Assembly: GCA_023313575.1 (NCBI GenBank)
Contig: JAJTTP010000060.1
Span: 1 to 14,672 of the forward strand
Length of the DNA stretch: 14,672 nt
Origin: Eutypella sp. D-1
Taxonomy: Eukaryota > Ascomycota > Sordariomycetes > Xylariales > Diatrypaceae
Reading direction: 5' to 3'
Within the stretch, counting starts at the first letter, position 1, and each line of letters begins with the position of its first letter. Below are positions 1 to 7,820 of the stretch, one piece after another. A program made the translations under genes and the position numbers. The notes below the pieces were generated by a model. It was not told where the DNA came from. It was given only the letters and a program-made list of their open reading frames with translations, and made no database searches.

Positions 1-113
1 TGTCATTTATTATAGCTTTTTCGGGTTTAGAATTTGGGATTGCTTTTATTCAGGCTCAAGTGTTTATTATATTAAGTTGTTCATATATAAAAGATGGATT
101 AGATCTTCATTAA
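1..113 (+). CDS. atp6: ATP synthase F0 subunit a (ATP6), 3' end only
   Basis: Only the last 36 codons lie in the window; the reading frame begins at base 3 and stops at TAA 111-113. ATP6 is the membrane subunit a of the mitochondrial F1F0 ATP synthase and forms the proton half-channels against the subunit c ring. The visible C-terminus contains the family-typical run EFGIAFIQAQVF followed by CSYIKDGLDLH and the stop. This is the conserved last transmembrane helix and tail of fungal ATP6. The gene starts upstream of the window. The frame of orf355 is open on top of this gene and continues straight past its stop, so the two may share a transcript. Identification rests on sequence recognition and is confident. 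Confidence 0.93.
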   Translation, partial: SFIIAFSGLEFGIAFIQAQVFIILSCSYIKDGLDLH

Positions 114-130
114 TTGATATTTATAATACA

Positions 131-1198
131 ATAAAAAGTTGTCTTATTTACTTTTATGAAAAAATCGCTAAACTTAATTTAGAGTGAGGTAAAACAAGCC
201 CTCCTAAACCTCATGCCTTTGTAAGTTGTCCTTTACAAAGTAGTTTTTTTTGGAATGTTATAAACAAATTTAGTGCTAAATTTTCATGGGTTAAATTAAT
301 TATTATGGCATTAGTAGGGATATTATCTTTCTATTTTAAAAATGAACTTACTGATTTACTACTTAGTTTAAGCTCTGTGGGCGTTTCACTCAATGAAGAA
401 ATTTTGGCAATTTTTATGGGTTTGATTAGTACATTAGTTTATTTATTCCGTAACTTTTTAAGTTCAATGCTTGAAGGTGTTTTTGAATGTTTTAATATTC
501 CAATAAATGGTGGCCATGTTGGTAAAATAAAAATAGATTCTAACATTAAAACTCATCTTGAAGTAAGAACAGATAAAGCAACTTCAGGTTCAAATACTGT
601 ACCAGATTCTCCAGAGATAGTGTCTAACTTGAAAAGGGAAATGGATGATTTAAGTGCTGCAAATCAACGGTTTTTAGATGTCTTCAAGTTATGAAATGAA
701 GTACCAACATTTGAAGGTCTTGACTGAAACAAACATAAAGATGCTATGGTGTTTATAAAATTACTTCAAGATCAGGCCGATATGGTTAGTAAGTGATTTA
801 TAAATAGGATGACTTGAACAGATACTGTGCTTAAGGATATAAAAATGTCTGGGGCTACTATAAATGAAATAGAGGAGTTACATCGTAAAGTTAGGGATAA
901 ACAAGATGAATATTTCGATAAAGTATCTGCATTATCAGATAAAGAGGGACGAGGTGTTGAAAGACATGCAAAAGAATTCTTTTCTTTAGCTAATGGTTTT
1001 CGTAATGACGTTAACAAGTTATTAAATAAGGGGGAAAATATAATGCATGACGGTATTAGAAAAAGTTCTTTATATAAAGATCCCGAAATAAAAAAAATAT
1101 TTAATCAATATTATCCTGAATTCAAAAAAGCATTTATCGAAGAGGATACGAAATTAAGAAAAAAATGCTCAGAATTTATAAATGCTAAAAAAGATTAA
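131..1198 (+). CDS. orf355: chimeric ORF with cox1-tail-like N-terminus, membrane segments and coiled coil
   Basis: In mitochondrial code 4 one frame is open from before base 113 to TAA 1196-1198; TGA at 185, 692, 725, 794 and 815 reads as Trp. There is no ATG before 305. ATA at 131 is the first plausible non-ATG start after the atp6 stop and gives 355 residues; starting at ATG 305 gives 297 and cuts into the first hydrophobic segment. Order of parts: a segment resembling the COX1 C-terminus (LEWGKTSPPKPHAF); a hydrophobic stretch around KLIIMALVGILSFYF; a second around ILAIFMGLISTLVYLF; then a long charged, probably coiled-coil tail rich in Lys and Glu. I recognise no homologue for the part after the cox1-like segment and assign no function. 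It looks like a membrane-anchored protein, possibly of plasmid or other mobile origin. Start and expression are uncertain. Confidence 0.6.
173..250 (+). other. cox1 3'-end-like segment in frame with orf355
   Basis: Translated in the orf355 frame, this stretch gives LNLEWGKTSPPKPHAFVSC and continues PLQSS. It closely resembles the C-terminal tail typical of fungal cytochrome c oxidase subunit 1. A related tail occurs at 2088-2165 inside the aminotransferase ORF. The host cox1 is not in the window, so it cannot be compared directly. Confidence 0.65.
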
Positions 1199-1227
1199 TT
1201 CACAAGAAGTAACTTTGCCTTCATTCT

Positions 1228-1254
1228 AGGTAGATTTATAAGGTAAATCTACCT
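1228..1254 (+). other. 11-bp perfect hairpin after orf355
   Basis: The arms 1228-1238 (AGGTAGATTTA) and 1244-1254 (TAAATCTACCT) are exact reverse complements around a 5-nt loop, 30 bases after the orf355 stop. The position suits an RNA 3'-end or processing signal; that role is inferred. Confidence 0.5.
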
Positions 1255-1282
1255 AAGGTCAATATGAAATATAATTGGTATC

Positions 1283-1684
1283 ATGGCTGTTATATTGGTA
1301 GTTGTAGGCTTAATTTTAGGTGCTTTTAATATGGAACCTGGTAAAAGGGTACCACACCAAACGGATCCCAAGTATAAGCCGGTATCATCTTCTTCATCTG
1401 GCCCTAGGAATATGGATTTACTTCCATTGGTACCGAAGGGAGGTCCACGCTTACCTGTTCTTGAACCACCTGTTCCAGATGTTGGTCCTCCTAAAAAAAT
1501 GGAAGACTATAAAAATGGAAGACTATGAAGAAGGTGGTGTCACTTATTTGGGGTAATTTACTTAGACGTTCTCATTCGACTAATTCTTTATCTTGGTAGC
1601 TTAAGGGTAAGGCTACGTCTACGCCTATGCTTCGCGGATCCAACTGATAATGGGTTCTATTCTACTAATGATTTAAAGTCTTAA
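1283..1684 (+). CDS. small proline-rich ORF with N-terminal membrane segment, C-terminus frameshifted
   Basis: The frame starts at ATG 1283 with a hydrophobic segment (VILVVVGLILGAF), followed by a Pro/Ser-rich part containing SSSSSG and VLEPPVPDVGPPKK. TGA at 1526 is Trp in code 4, so the frame formally runs to TAA 1682-1684 (133 residues), but the end after 1526 is low-complexity and includes a GC-rich repeat (about 1606-1640). A perfect 16-bp tandem duplication (1495-1510 and 1511-1526) shifts the frame. With one copy, the proline-rich frame would end at TAA 1554-1556 with a short acidic tail, giving a more natural protein. It is probably a recently damaged or altered small membrane ORF. 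I recognise no family. The size and N-terminal helix loosely recall ATP8, but I see no ATP8 motif. Confidence 0.35.
1495..1526 (+). repeat. perfect 16-bp tandem duplication
   Basis: The unit AAAAATGGAAGACTAT occurs at 1495-1510 and again at 1511-1526 with no differences. Because 16 is not a multiple of 3, it moves the proline-rich frame onto the frame that ends at TAA 1554-1556. Confidence 0.9.
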
Positions 1685-1856
1685 AAAGTGTTTGGAGTCT
1701 ACCCAATACTTTAAGAATGAAATAAAACCTTTTTTTGTTCTGCATATTTTCTGAAATAAGGTCATATGTCCGTCCTAATTTCTAAGGCGCCGTTATACTG
1801 AGCGAAATTACATATTATATAATTCAAGATTTATAATCTAAATTTGTTGAAAACAA
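1685..1856. other. intergenic spacer with a dispersed repeat
   Basis: No gene is visible. The stretch 1787-1806 (GCGCCGTTATACTGAGCGAA) recurs with two changes at 3912-3931 and so belongs to a dispersed GC-rich repeat. The 50 bases before ATG 1857 are AT-rich with no recognisable promoter. Confidence 0.5.
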
Positions 1857-2087
1857 ATGACTAACAATTACATATTTAGTGGGGTTAAAAAAAAAATAAA
1901 GAAATTGATACAAGTAGCAAAAATAATAGGTACAGGTTTAGCTACAACTGGTTTGATTGGAGCTGGAGTTGGAATAGGTGTAGTTTTTGGTGCATTAATT
2001 TTGGGATTTGTATTCAGTGAAGCCACTGGATTATTTGCCTTAATGATGGCTTTTTTGCTTTTAAGTGTTGCTTTATTTAAACAGAGT
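1857..2087 (+). other. atp9-like segment lacking the polar loop
   Basis: The translation contains [18 protein letters not shown] and then VFGALILG, typical of helix 1 of ATP synthase subunit c. It passes directly to [19 protein letters not shown], helix 2 with its essential Glu. The conserved polar loop between the helices (normally about 18 residues, containing an Arg-Asn/Gln-Pro motif) is absent. Normal subunit c has an ILG on each side of this loop, which fits deletion between repeats. Without the loop it is unlikely to work as subunit c, but it could serve as a membrane anchor. Confidence 0.8.
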
Positions 2088-3512
2088 TATCTTAGTTTAG
2101 AGTGAGCTTTAAATAGTCCACCTAAACCACATATTTTTAATTTATCATTGGAAAGTTCTTCTTTTTCCATGATGGGCCTTTTTGATGAAAGTAAGCCATA
2201 TGCTGTAGAAGGAAAAGGTATTTACATTATTACAAAGGATGGTAGGAAGGTTATAGACGGGTGTTCAGGTGCTGGTGTATCTAGTATTGGTCACAGAAAC
2301 CGCAGAGTGATTGATGCTATTACAAAACAGAACAAAACGGGTATAAGTTATCTGTCTTCATCTTGGGGTAGTAGAGTGGTCGATGATTTCTGTAAGTTTA
2401 TCATAAGAGGTACAGGAGGTAAAATGGTCAGGGTATACATCGTTAACTCAGGGTCTGAGTCAACCGAAGTTGCAATGAAGCTAGCTTATTCTTATCATCG
2501 CGAAAATAATGACCCTAGACGGATCAATATCATTTCAAGGGTGGGTTCTTATCATGGGGCTACCTTGTTACCTTTGACTATATCAGGGTTTTATGCCCGT
2601 AAACATTATTACAATGCAATACTAAATAAAGATAATTTTTATTACGTTTCCGCTTGTTACGCTTACCGTCAAAAATTAAAAGGGGAGACAGATGTGGCTT
2701 TCGTGTATAGAAAAGCAGCAGAACTGGAGGCAAAAATCCTGGAGATAGGTCCTGGTACAGTTATGGCCTTTATCCTCGAGCCTGTGGTAGGTGCAGCATT
2801 AGGATGTGCTCCTTTTGTTCCGGGTTATTTAAAGGCTATGCGGGAGGTATGTGATAAATATGGTGTACTTTTAATATATGATGAAGTTATGTGTGGTATG
2901 GGTAGGACTGGTACTATGCATGCATGACAAGCAGAAGGTGTTGGGCCTGATATTCAGACTAATGCTAAAGGGCTTGGTGGAGGATACGTCCCTATAGCGA
3001 TGGTGTTAGCCTCTAAAAAGGTTATTGATGTTATAAATAAAGGTAGTGGGGAGTTTGTCCACGGGCAGACCTATGAAGGAATGCCATCCACTGTTGCAGG
3101 TGCTCTCGAAGTTCAGAGAGTCATAAAAGATAATAAATTAGTAAAAAATGTATCCAAACAGGGGGCATATTTAGGATGATGTCTTAGAGCTGTTTTAAGT
3201 AATCACCCTAATGTTGGAGACATTAGGGGACTGGGTCTTTTCTGAGGTATAGAGTTTGTAGAAAATAAAGGGACTAAAAAACCCTTTGACCCAAAACTTG
3301 AAATTGCTAAAAGAATTGTTGACTTGGCCTTCTCACCTGAATTTAACCTAGCAATTTACTATGGGGGATTTGCAGGATATTATATCCATATAGATCGTAT
3401 TATAATTGCTCCTCCATTTATTATCAAGAAAAAGGAGGTGGATTGTATAGTGGAAATTCTATCAAAAGTAATTGAGAGAGTTTTCAATGAAGTTGGCACT
3501 AAGAGGATATAG
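1857..3512 (+). CDS. chimeric ORF: atp9-like hairpin + cox1 tail + class III aminotransferase (551 aa)
   Basis: One frame in code 4 runs from ATG 1857 to TAG 3510-3512; internal TGA (2103, 2925 and two later) falls at Trp positions. Residues 1-83 resemble ATP synthase subunit c, 78-103 the COX1 C-terminus, and about 104-551 a full-length class III PLP-dependent aminotransferase (usually about 430-460 residues). Visible aminotransferase features: NSGSES at 197-202, the ring-stacking Y232-H-G, E308 in EPVVG, D342 in the YDEV motif that contacts the pyridine nitrogen, the Schiff-base lysine K371 in NAKGLGGGY, and HGQTYEG for phosphate binding. Such enzymes move amino groups from omega- or alpha-amino donors to 2-oxo acids; the substrate cannot be told. 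Key residues are intact, so activity is plausible. Base composition looks richer in G+C than neighbouring genes, suggesting transfer from outside the organelle. TGA use shows adaptation to the mitochondrial code. Confidence 0.88.
2088..2165 (+). other. cox1 3'-end-like segment in frame between the atp9-like part and the aminotransferase
   Basis: It translates as [17 protein letters not shown] followed by a Ser-rich stretch. It shares the SLEW...SPPKPH core with the segment at 173-250, and the DNA of the two is also clearly similar (both have TTTAGAGTGAG and CCTAAACC). It resembles the COX1 C-terminal tail. Confidence 0.65.
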
Positions 3513-4213
3513 CGCAATAGTTTAGAAAACATGTTTATATTGACCTTGGGGTCAAGATAATTAAGGTTTAACTATATGATTTATACATGATGAAAAAAAA
3601 GTAAAAAATAACCCTTAATTACATAAATAGGTGAAATGATTTTATTTATATTATTAAGTATATTAGTTAAAATCTTATATACTATTTTAGAATAAAAAGT
3701 TTTAGAGATAATAATAAACTAAATTTGAGAGAATTTAAGTAAAGTTATAGTAGACAACGTGTCCGTATATATAATTACTTTAAGCGAAAGGTTTAGGTTT
3801 TAAATAGAAAATATAATAAATTAAGCCTTCGGTTCAGTATGTACTCTTCACGTTATTATTTTTGGAATAAAATTGCATAGGGTTCCTTAAATTTTTGTGC
3901 ATGCGAAGTTAGCGCCGTCACACTGAGCGAAAAAAAAAGTTTTTTGATTAAAAATTACTACATAAACAGTGATGAGAACATATTAACCTAAAAAAATTAA
4001 TAAATGAAGGATGGATAGTTTTATCTGAACCTATGATTTAAAAGCGAGCTTTGCAAAGCCTACATAAGACTATAATTTAGAGAGATAATTGCCTAGAAAT
4101 AGCTTGGTATTATCCGAAACTTTTTAAGCCAGGAACTTTTGGTACAGTTTTCATAAAATAATTCCAAAAGTTGTTTATACTATAGTTTTTTGAGAAAACC
4201 CTAAATTTATAGT
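3513..4213. other. intergenic region between the aminotransferase ORF and rns
   Basis: About 700 bases, very AT-rich, with no convincing ORF or tRNA. It holds a 6-bp hairpin at 3540-3555 (TTGACC/GGTCAA) shortly after the ORF stop, possibly a 3'-end signal, and a repeat at 3912-3931 shared with 1787-1806. The stretch GTGCATGCGAAGTTAGCGC before it recurs almost intact near 11579. Confidence 0.5.
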
Positions 4214-4265
4214 GATGGGTTTGCCATCAATATTTTACAGATGGATTTACCATCAATATTTTACA
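4214..4265 (+). repeat. 26-bp tandem duplication just upstream of rns
   Basis: Two units, 4214-4239 and 4240-4265, both built on GATGG..TT.CCATCAA and ending in TATTTTACA, differ at two positions. The repeat ends about 15 bases before the likely rns 5' end. Confidence 0.8.
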
Positions 4266-4472
4266 ATAAATAAAATTCTATTATATAGGTGAGTTTGGTG
4301 ATGGCTCTGATTGAACGCTGTCTAAATGCTTGACACATGCTAATCGGACGTTTAATTTAAATAATATTTTTATTAAAAGTGGTGTACAGGTGAGTATAGA
4401 TATCCGGCCTACCTTAAAGTGAGGGAAAGATCCCTCATAATAAAAAAAAGGGATAAAAAAAAAAATTATAAA

Positions 4473-4580
4473 AAATGATATAACAGACTATCAGAAGCAT
4501 GAAATGATATAACAGACTATCATGAAATGATATAACAGACTATCATAATTCACAGACTATCATAATTCACAGACTATCAT
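4473..4580 (+). repeat. tandem repeat expansion inside an rns variable region
   Basis: Two full 23-bp units (4501-4523, 4524-4546) follow one partial copy (about 4473-4493). Then come two 17-bp units (4547-4563, 4564-4580). All share the core ACAGACTATCA. It lies after the rns segment GAGGGAAAGATCCCTC, where SSU rRNAs vary in length. Confidence 0.9.
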
Positions 4581-5974
4581 AATTCTCTTAAGATCTGGTG
4601 TGCGAAGCGGGTTGTTTTTACATTAAACGACGTGCATCCGCTAACCATGAGAGAAAAAATGATACCCGCTTTAAGAGGACTTAAGGAGTTATCGTCGGGA
4701 TAGGTAGTTGTTAAGGTTATTACTTAACAAGCCTTAATTCTCGTAGTCGAAGCTGAAAGGTTGATCGACCACACTGGGTCTGAAAAAACCCCAGGGCAAG
4801 CGAGTACAGCAGTGGGGGATTTTGGTCACTTGTCCGCGCGACAGAACTGGCAACTTAGAGGAATGGTAGCTTCTCTAATAAGTTAGGGGGCTACAAATTG
4901 ACATATCAAATAAAGTTCTAAATGTGTAATTGATAATGACGATATGCAGATTTATGCCTTGACTAATTACGTGCCAGCAGTCGCGGTAATACGTAAGAGG
5001 CTAGTGTTATTCATCTGAAATAGGTTTAAAGGGTACTTAGACGGTAGATATTTGCCTTTTAAAAGGTACATTATCGACTAGAGTTTTATGCGAGGAGGTC
5101 GTACTTAAGGTGTAGAGATTAAATTTGTTGATACCTCGGGGACTGATAAAGGCGAAGGCAACCTCTTATGTAAAAACTGACGTTAAAGGACGAAGGCACA
5201 GAGAACAAACAGGATTAGACACCCCAGTAGTCTTTGCAGAGAATGATGAATGCTATAGGTTAGGTTAACTTGGCCTATAAATGAAAGTGTAAGCATTTCA
5301 CCTCAAGAGTAATGTGGCAACGCAGGAACTGAAAAAACGTGAGATTATTTTTATCCTAGATAGAATTATTTAGGATTAGCCACAAAAAAATATAAATTAA
5401 TAATATTCCAGTGTTGGTTCGATTCCAACTCTATAAATTTAATTTTTGTTTAGATTATTTTAAGATATTATTGAAATAACTAATAATTAGCTTAATTTTA
5501 TATTTATTATTACTTTCAGTTTACGATAGTATACCTGAAAATAGATAAAAGTCCAGAACTAGAATTCACTAGTATAAAAGTGAAGCTAACTTTTAAGGGT
5601 TCCTATAATAGGATGGATCGGATCTTTGGTACTACTGAAATATAATTAAAAATTAAGCAAATTTTACTATGTGTAGTTTAGAAGTTATACTATAGCAGTC
5701 ATTAATCTATGAAATAGTGAACGTAATTGGCCTCGGGGAGTTTGGGCATAAAACTTGACGAGGGGTAGGAACGCATACGACCTAGGACAAAGGTAATAGA
5801 CAAGAAATCCGGAGCTGATATATTAAATTTCGAAAATCAATGGAAAAATAGATATTGCAGGGAGCGTTACGGAACCTGCATTTATACTTCGCCGTAGAGA
5901 GTAATATACTACCATTGACCAGGTAGATTCTATAAGTTATCAGAAGAAGATGGCGAGGTCTCAACTGGTAGTAA

Positions 5975-6562
5975 AATTCTTCAGCTATCTCAATAAATAA
6001 AAAAAAACCTAGATTAGGGAAACCGACAGTTATATTTATAATAAAGAATATTTTTATTTTAAATAATTATTTTTTACCTTTTCTTGGAAATATGGCTTTC
6101 ATCAGTAAAAAGGGTAAAGATTTTTTAAGTTTTAAAATAATCTGTAATGCAGTGTATAAAGGTTCACATAAAATAGAAGAAATTAGATCATTAATTTTAA
6201 GATTAACTTATAATATGAATAATTTTAGATTGTCTAATAATACAAAACCCGTCGTATGATTAAGTGAAGAGGAAATTGATAAAATTATTAATGCCGAAGC
6301 TATTTTTGAATATCTTAGCGATGGTTGTATTATAGACAAAAGAACTAATAAACCTTTATCTTCTTTTAGAAATTGTATTTATGAGATAACATTATCAAGT
6401 GGTGAAATTATATTAGTTGATACACTAAAAGAAACTTTAAGTAAGGTAAACGTTAGTTTTAGAAGTTTAAAAAAATCATTAGATAACAGTGAATCTGTAA
6501 AACTTGAAAGTTTTGAAGTAAAGAGAATTCCTATCTTTATGTCCTATAATTTAAATAAATAA
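5975..6562 (+). pseudogene. LAGLIDADG endonuclease, C-terminal half remnant in the rns intron
   Basis: A code-4 frame is open from 5975 to TAA 6560-6562 with one TGA-Trp near 6257; the first ATG is 6092 (156 residues). The segment NNYFLPFLGNMAFISKKGKDF followed by a Lys/Ile-rich helix ending in YNMNNFRLS matches the second-domain end of fungal double-LAGLIDADG homing endonucleases. Their usual pattern is a LLPFL...F.SKKG.DF block and a final basic helix with an N-rich end. The following part, with LSEEEIDKII and VKRIPIF, looks like a C-terminal DNA-binding extension. The catalytic LAGLIDADG helices are not found upstream in any frame, so this is probably a truncated gene and not an active endonuclease or maturase. 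Assignment rests on pattern recognition. Confidence 0.5.
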
Positions 6563-6613
6563 AAATAAATTGAGGGAAGGTTACAGCCTTACAATTTATA
6601 GGATTTATAGAAA

Positions 6614-6725
6614 AATTCGGTGAAACGGTTAATGACATCCTGGTAGGAGACCGTCGGCAGTTGTAAATGTCGCTACAGACTAGATCACCGGGGTTAGGCT
6701 GAAATGTCTGTCCAAATGTATAGTC
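6614..6725 (+). other. group I intron catalytic core (P-Q-R-S elements) of the rns intron
   Basis: In order: a P-like element ATTCGGTGAAACGG (6614-6627), a Q-like ACCGTCGGC (6650-6658), an R-like CTACAGACTAGATC (around 6678) and an S-like ATGTATAGTCGGG (around 6721). GACTA 6678-6682 pairs exactly with TAGTC 6721-6725, as expected for P7. The core lies after the endonuclease remnant. Confidence 0.7.
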
Positions 6726-7582
6726 GGGTTCTGTAATGAGTATGATATCATAAAGGGGAAGGATAATCCAAGTTTTATTTATCAAGTGAGTCGCGCCTTA
6801 TCTTTGATCGGCGCAACGACGCTTCGCTAACCCTCCGGGTGTAGTACGCTTCGCTACTCGTAAAATAAAAACTACATACAGTGGATAGTTATCATCACGG
6901 TAATAATAACCCTTAATTAATCAGAACTGAATCACTAGACCGTTTCTGACACCAGCAGTGAAGTATGTTATTTAATTCGATGACCCGCGAAAAACCTTAC
7001 CACAATTTGAATATAATTTGCAGAGAAAAAAAACCGTTCTTTTGGGTTTTTTTGAACTAATTAGTCAAGCTAAGAAATTAGTAGAACAAGTGTTGCACGG
7101 CTGTTTTCAGTTAATGTTGTGAAACTGCGGATCCGTCCGTGTAATTAACGAATACCCCGGCTTTATTTGTAAGATTACTAAAATAGAGCATTTTCTAGCC
7201 CGCTACAATGGTTAGGACAAAAGGGAATAAGACAAGTCATCATGGCCTTAATATTGTGGGCTATAGACGTGCCACGTAGTCCTAGACAAAGAGAAGCAAA
7301 ACTGCGAAGTCAAGCGAACCTCAGCAAAATAGGATAAAATATGGAAATGGATTGTAGCCTGAAATTCGGCTGCATGAATAAGAAATTGCTAGTAATCGTG
7401 AATCACCACGTCACGGTGAATAATACTTTGGATTGGTACTAATCACTCGTCACATGCTGAAATGAGTTAGTGCAATAAGTTTGCTCTCTTATTATAAGTA
7501 AGTAAATGATAGGATTTAGATGTTATAGTAGGATTCTTCGTATGCGCGATTCGGATTAGTGTTAAGTCGAAATACGGTTCGT

Positions 7583-7643
7583 GTAGTGGAAGTTGCACGG
7601 GATTCATAAATTTTAACCAAAAAAATAATAAAAAAAAAGCCTG
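7583..7643 (+). repeat. rns 3'-end repeat, copy A (attached to rns)
   Basis: It begins GTAGTGGAAGTTGCACGGG within the end of rns and runs through TTTTAACC, an A-rich tract and GCCTG. Copy B at 8783-8838 is identical apart from the length of the A runs. Weaker similarity continues past both copies into a T-arm-like motif (GGTTCAAATCC) and an ORF start. Confidence 0.92.
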
Positions 7644-7820
7644 GGAGAAGGAAATAAATTGTATGAATTTTATTTTGGTTCAAATCCAAAACAGGTAAAT
7701 GAAGAGATTAATTAATAAAAATATAATGATATGCGAATTTGATGTCTTTTACGCAAGAAATAAAGGCAAATTATTTAGGTTATTGGCTTCGCGTAGTAGT
7801 ATTATACGGTGTATTAGTAA

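Larger units (their letters stand above)
5334..6923 (+). other. group I intron in rns (boundaries approximate)
   Basis: About 1.6 kb interrupts a block of rns that is continuous in related rRNAs (GGAACTGAA joined to TCACTAGACC). Both ends carry the 8-mer GAACTGAA (5326-5333 and 6924-6931), which makes the exact splice points ambiguous. Near the 5' end, GTTGGTTCGATTCCAACTC (about 5413-5431) is the same kind of stem-loop found just after the guide sequence of the nad6 intron. The catalytic core lies near 6614-6725. The intron contains a LAGLIDADG remnant (5975-6562) and GC-rich repeat fragments near 6820-6860. The 5440-5970 part has no recognised gene. Confidence 0.75.
4280..7610 (+). rRNA. rns: mitochondrial small-subunit rRNA with one large internal insertion
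   Basis: This is the 12S-16S-like RNA of the mitochondrial small ribosomal subunit. Landmarks in order: the 5' domain motif CTGATTGAACGCTG near 4307; CAGCAGTGGGGGATTTTGG near 4808; the 530-loop GTGCCAGCAGTCGCGGTAAT at 4971-4990; ATTAGACACCCCAGTAGTC near 5215; CAAGAGTAATGTGGCAACG near 5304; after the intron, TTAATTCGATGACCCGCGAA near 6973; the decoding-site region; and the 3' end GAAGTTGCACGGGATTCATA. The 5' end is set just before the first motif and the 3' end at the AT-rich run after GGATTCATAA, both to within about 20 bases. Exon 1 ends near 5333 and exon 2 begins near 6924-6931. Exon 1 also carries a tandem-repeat expansion in a variable region. Confidence 0.93.

Noticed and set aside
772..1017. 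Minus-strand ORF of 81 codons
   Set aside because: It lies opposite orf355, has no recognisable motif, and every recognisable gene in the window is on the + strand.
1320..1556. Overlapping + strand ORF of 78 codons in the proline-rich ORF region
   Set aside because: Its first part is a shifted reading of the proline-rich ORF. Only its last codons, after the 16-bp duplication, look genuine, and these are explained by the frameshift.
5413..5431. T-arm-like GTTGGTTCGATTCCAACTC, suggesting a tRNA
   Set aside because: No acceptor or anticodon arm fits, and the same stem-loop follows the guide sequence of the nad6 intron, so it is an intron 5' structure.
5782..5964. Minus-strand ORF in the rns intron
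   Set aside because: No motif, short, opposite to intron RNA sequence; best seen as chance.
6537..6785. Minus-strand ORF over the group I core
   Set aside because: It covers the P-Q-R-S core, which explains the sequence better than coding on the other strand.
5334..6923. Group II intron interpretation of the rns insertion, suggested by GTGAG near 5339
   Set aside because: No domain V was found near the 3' end, while a clear group I P7 pairing (GACTA/TAGTC) is present.
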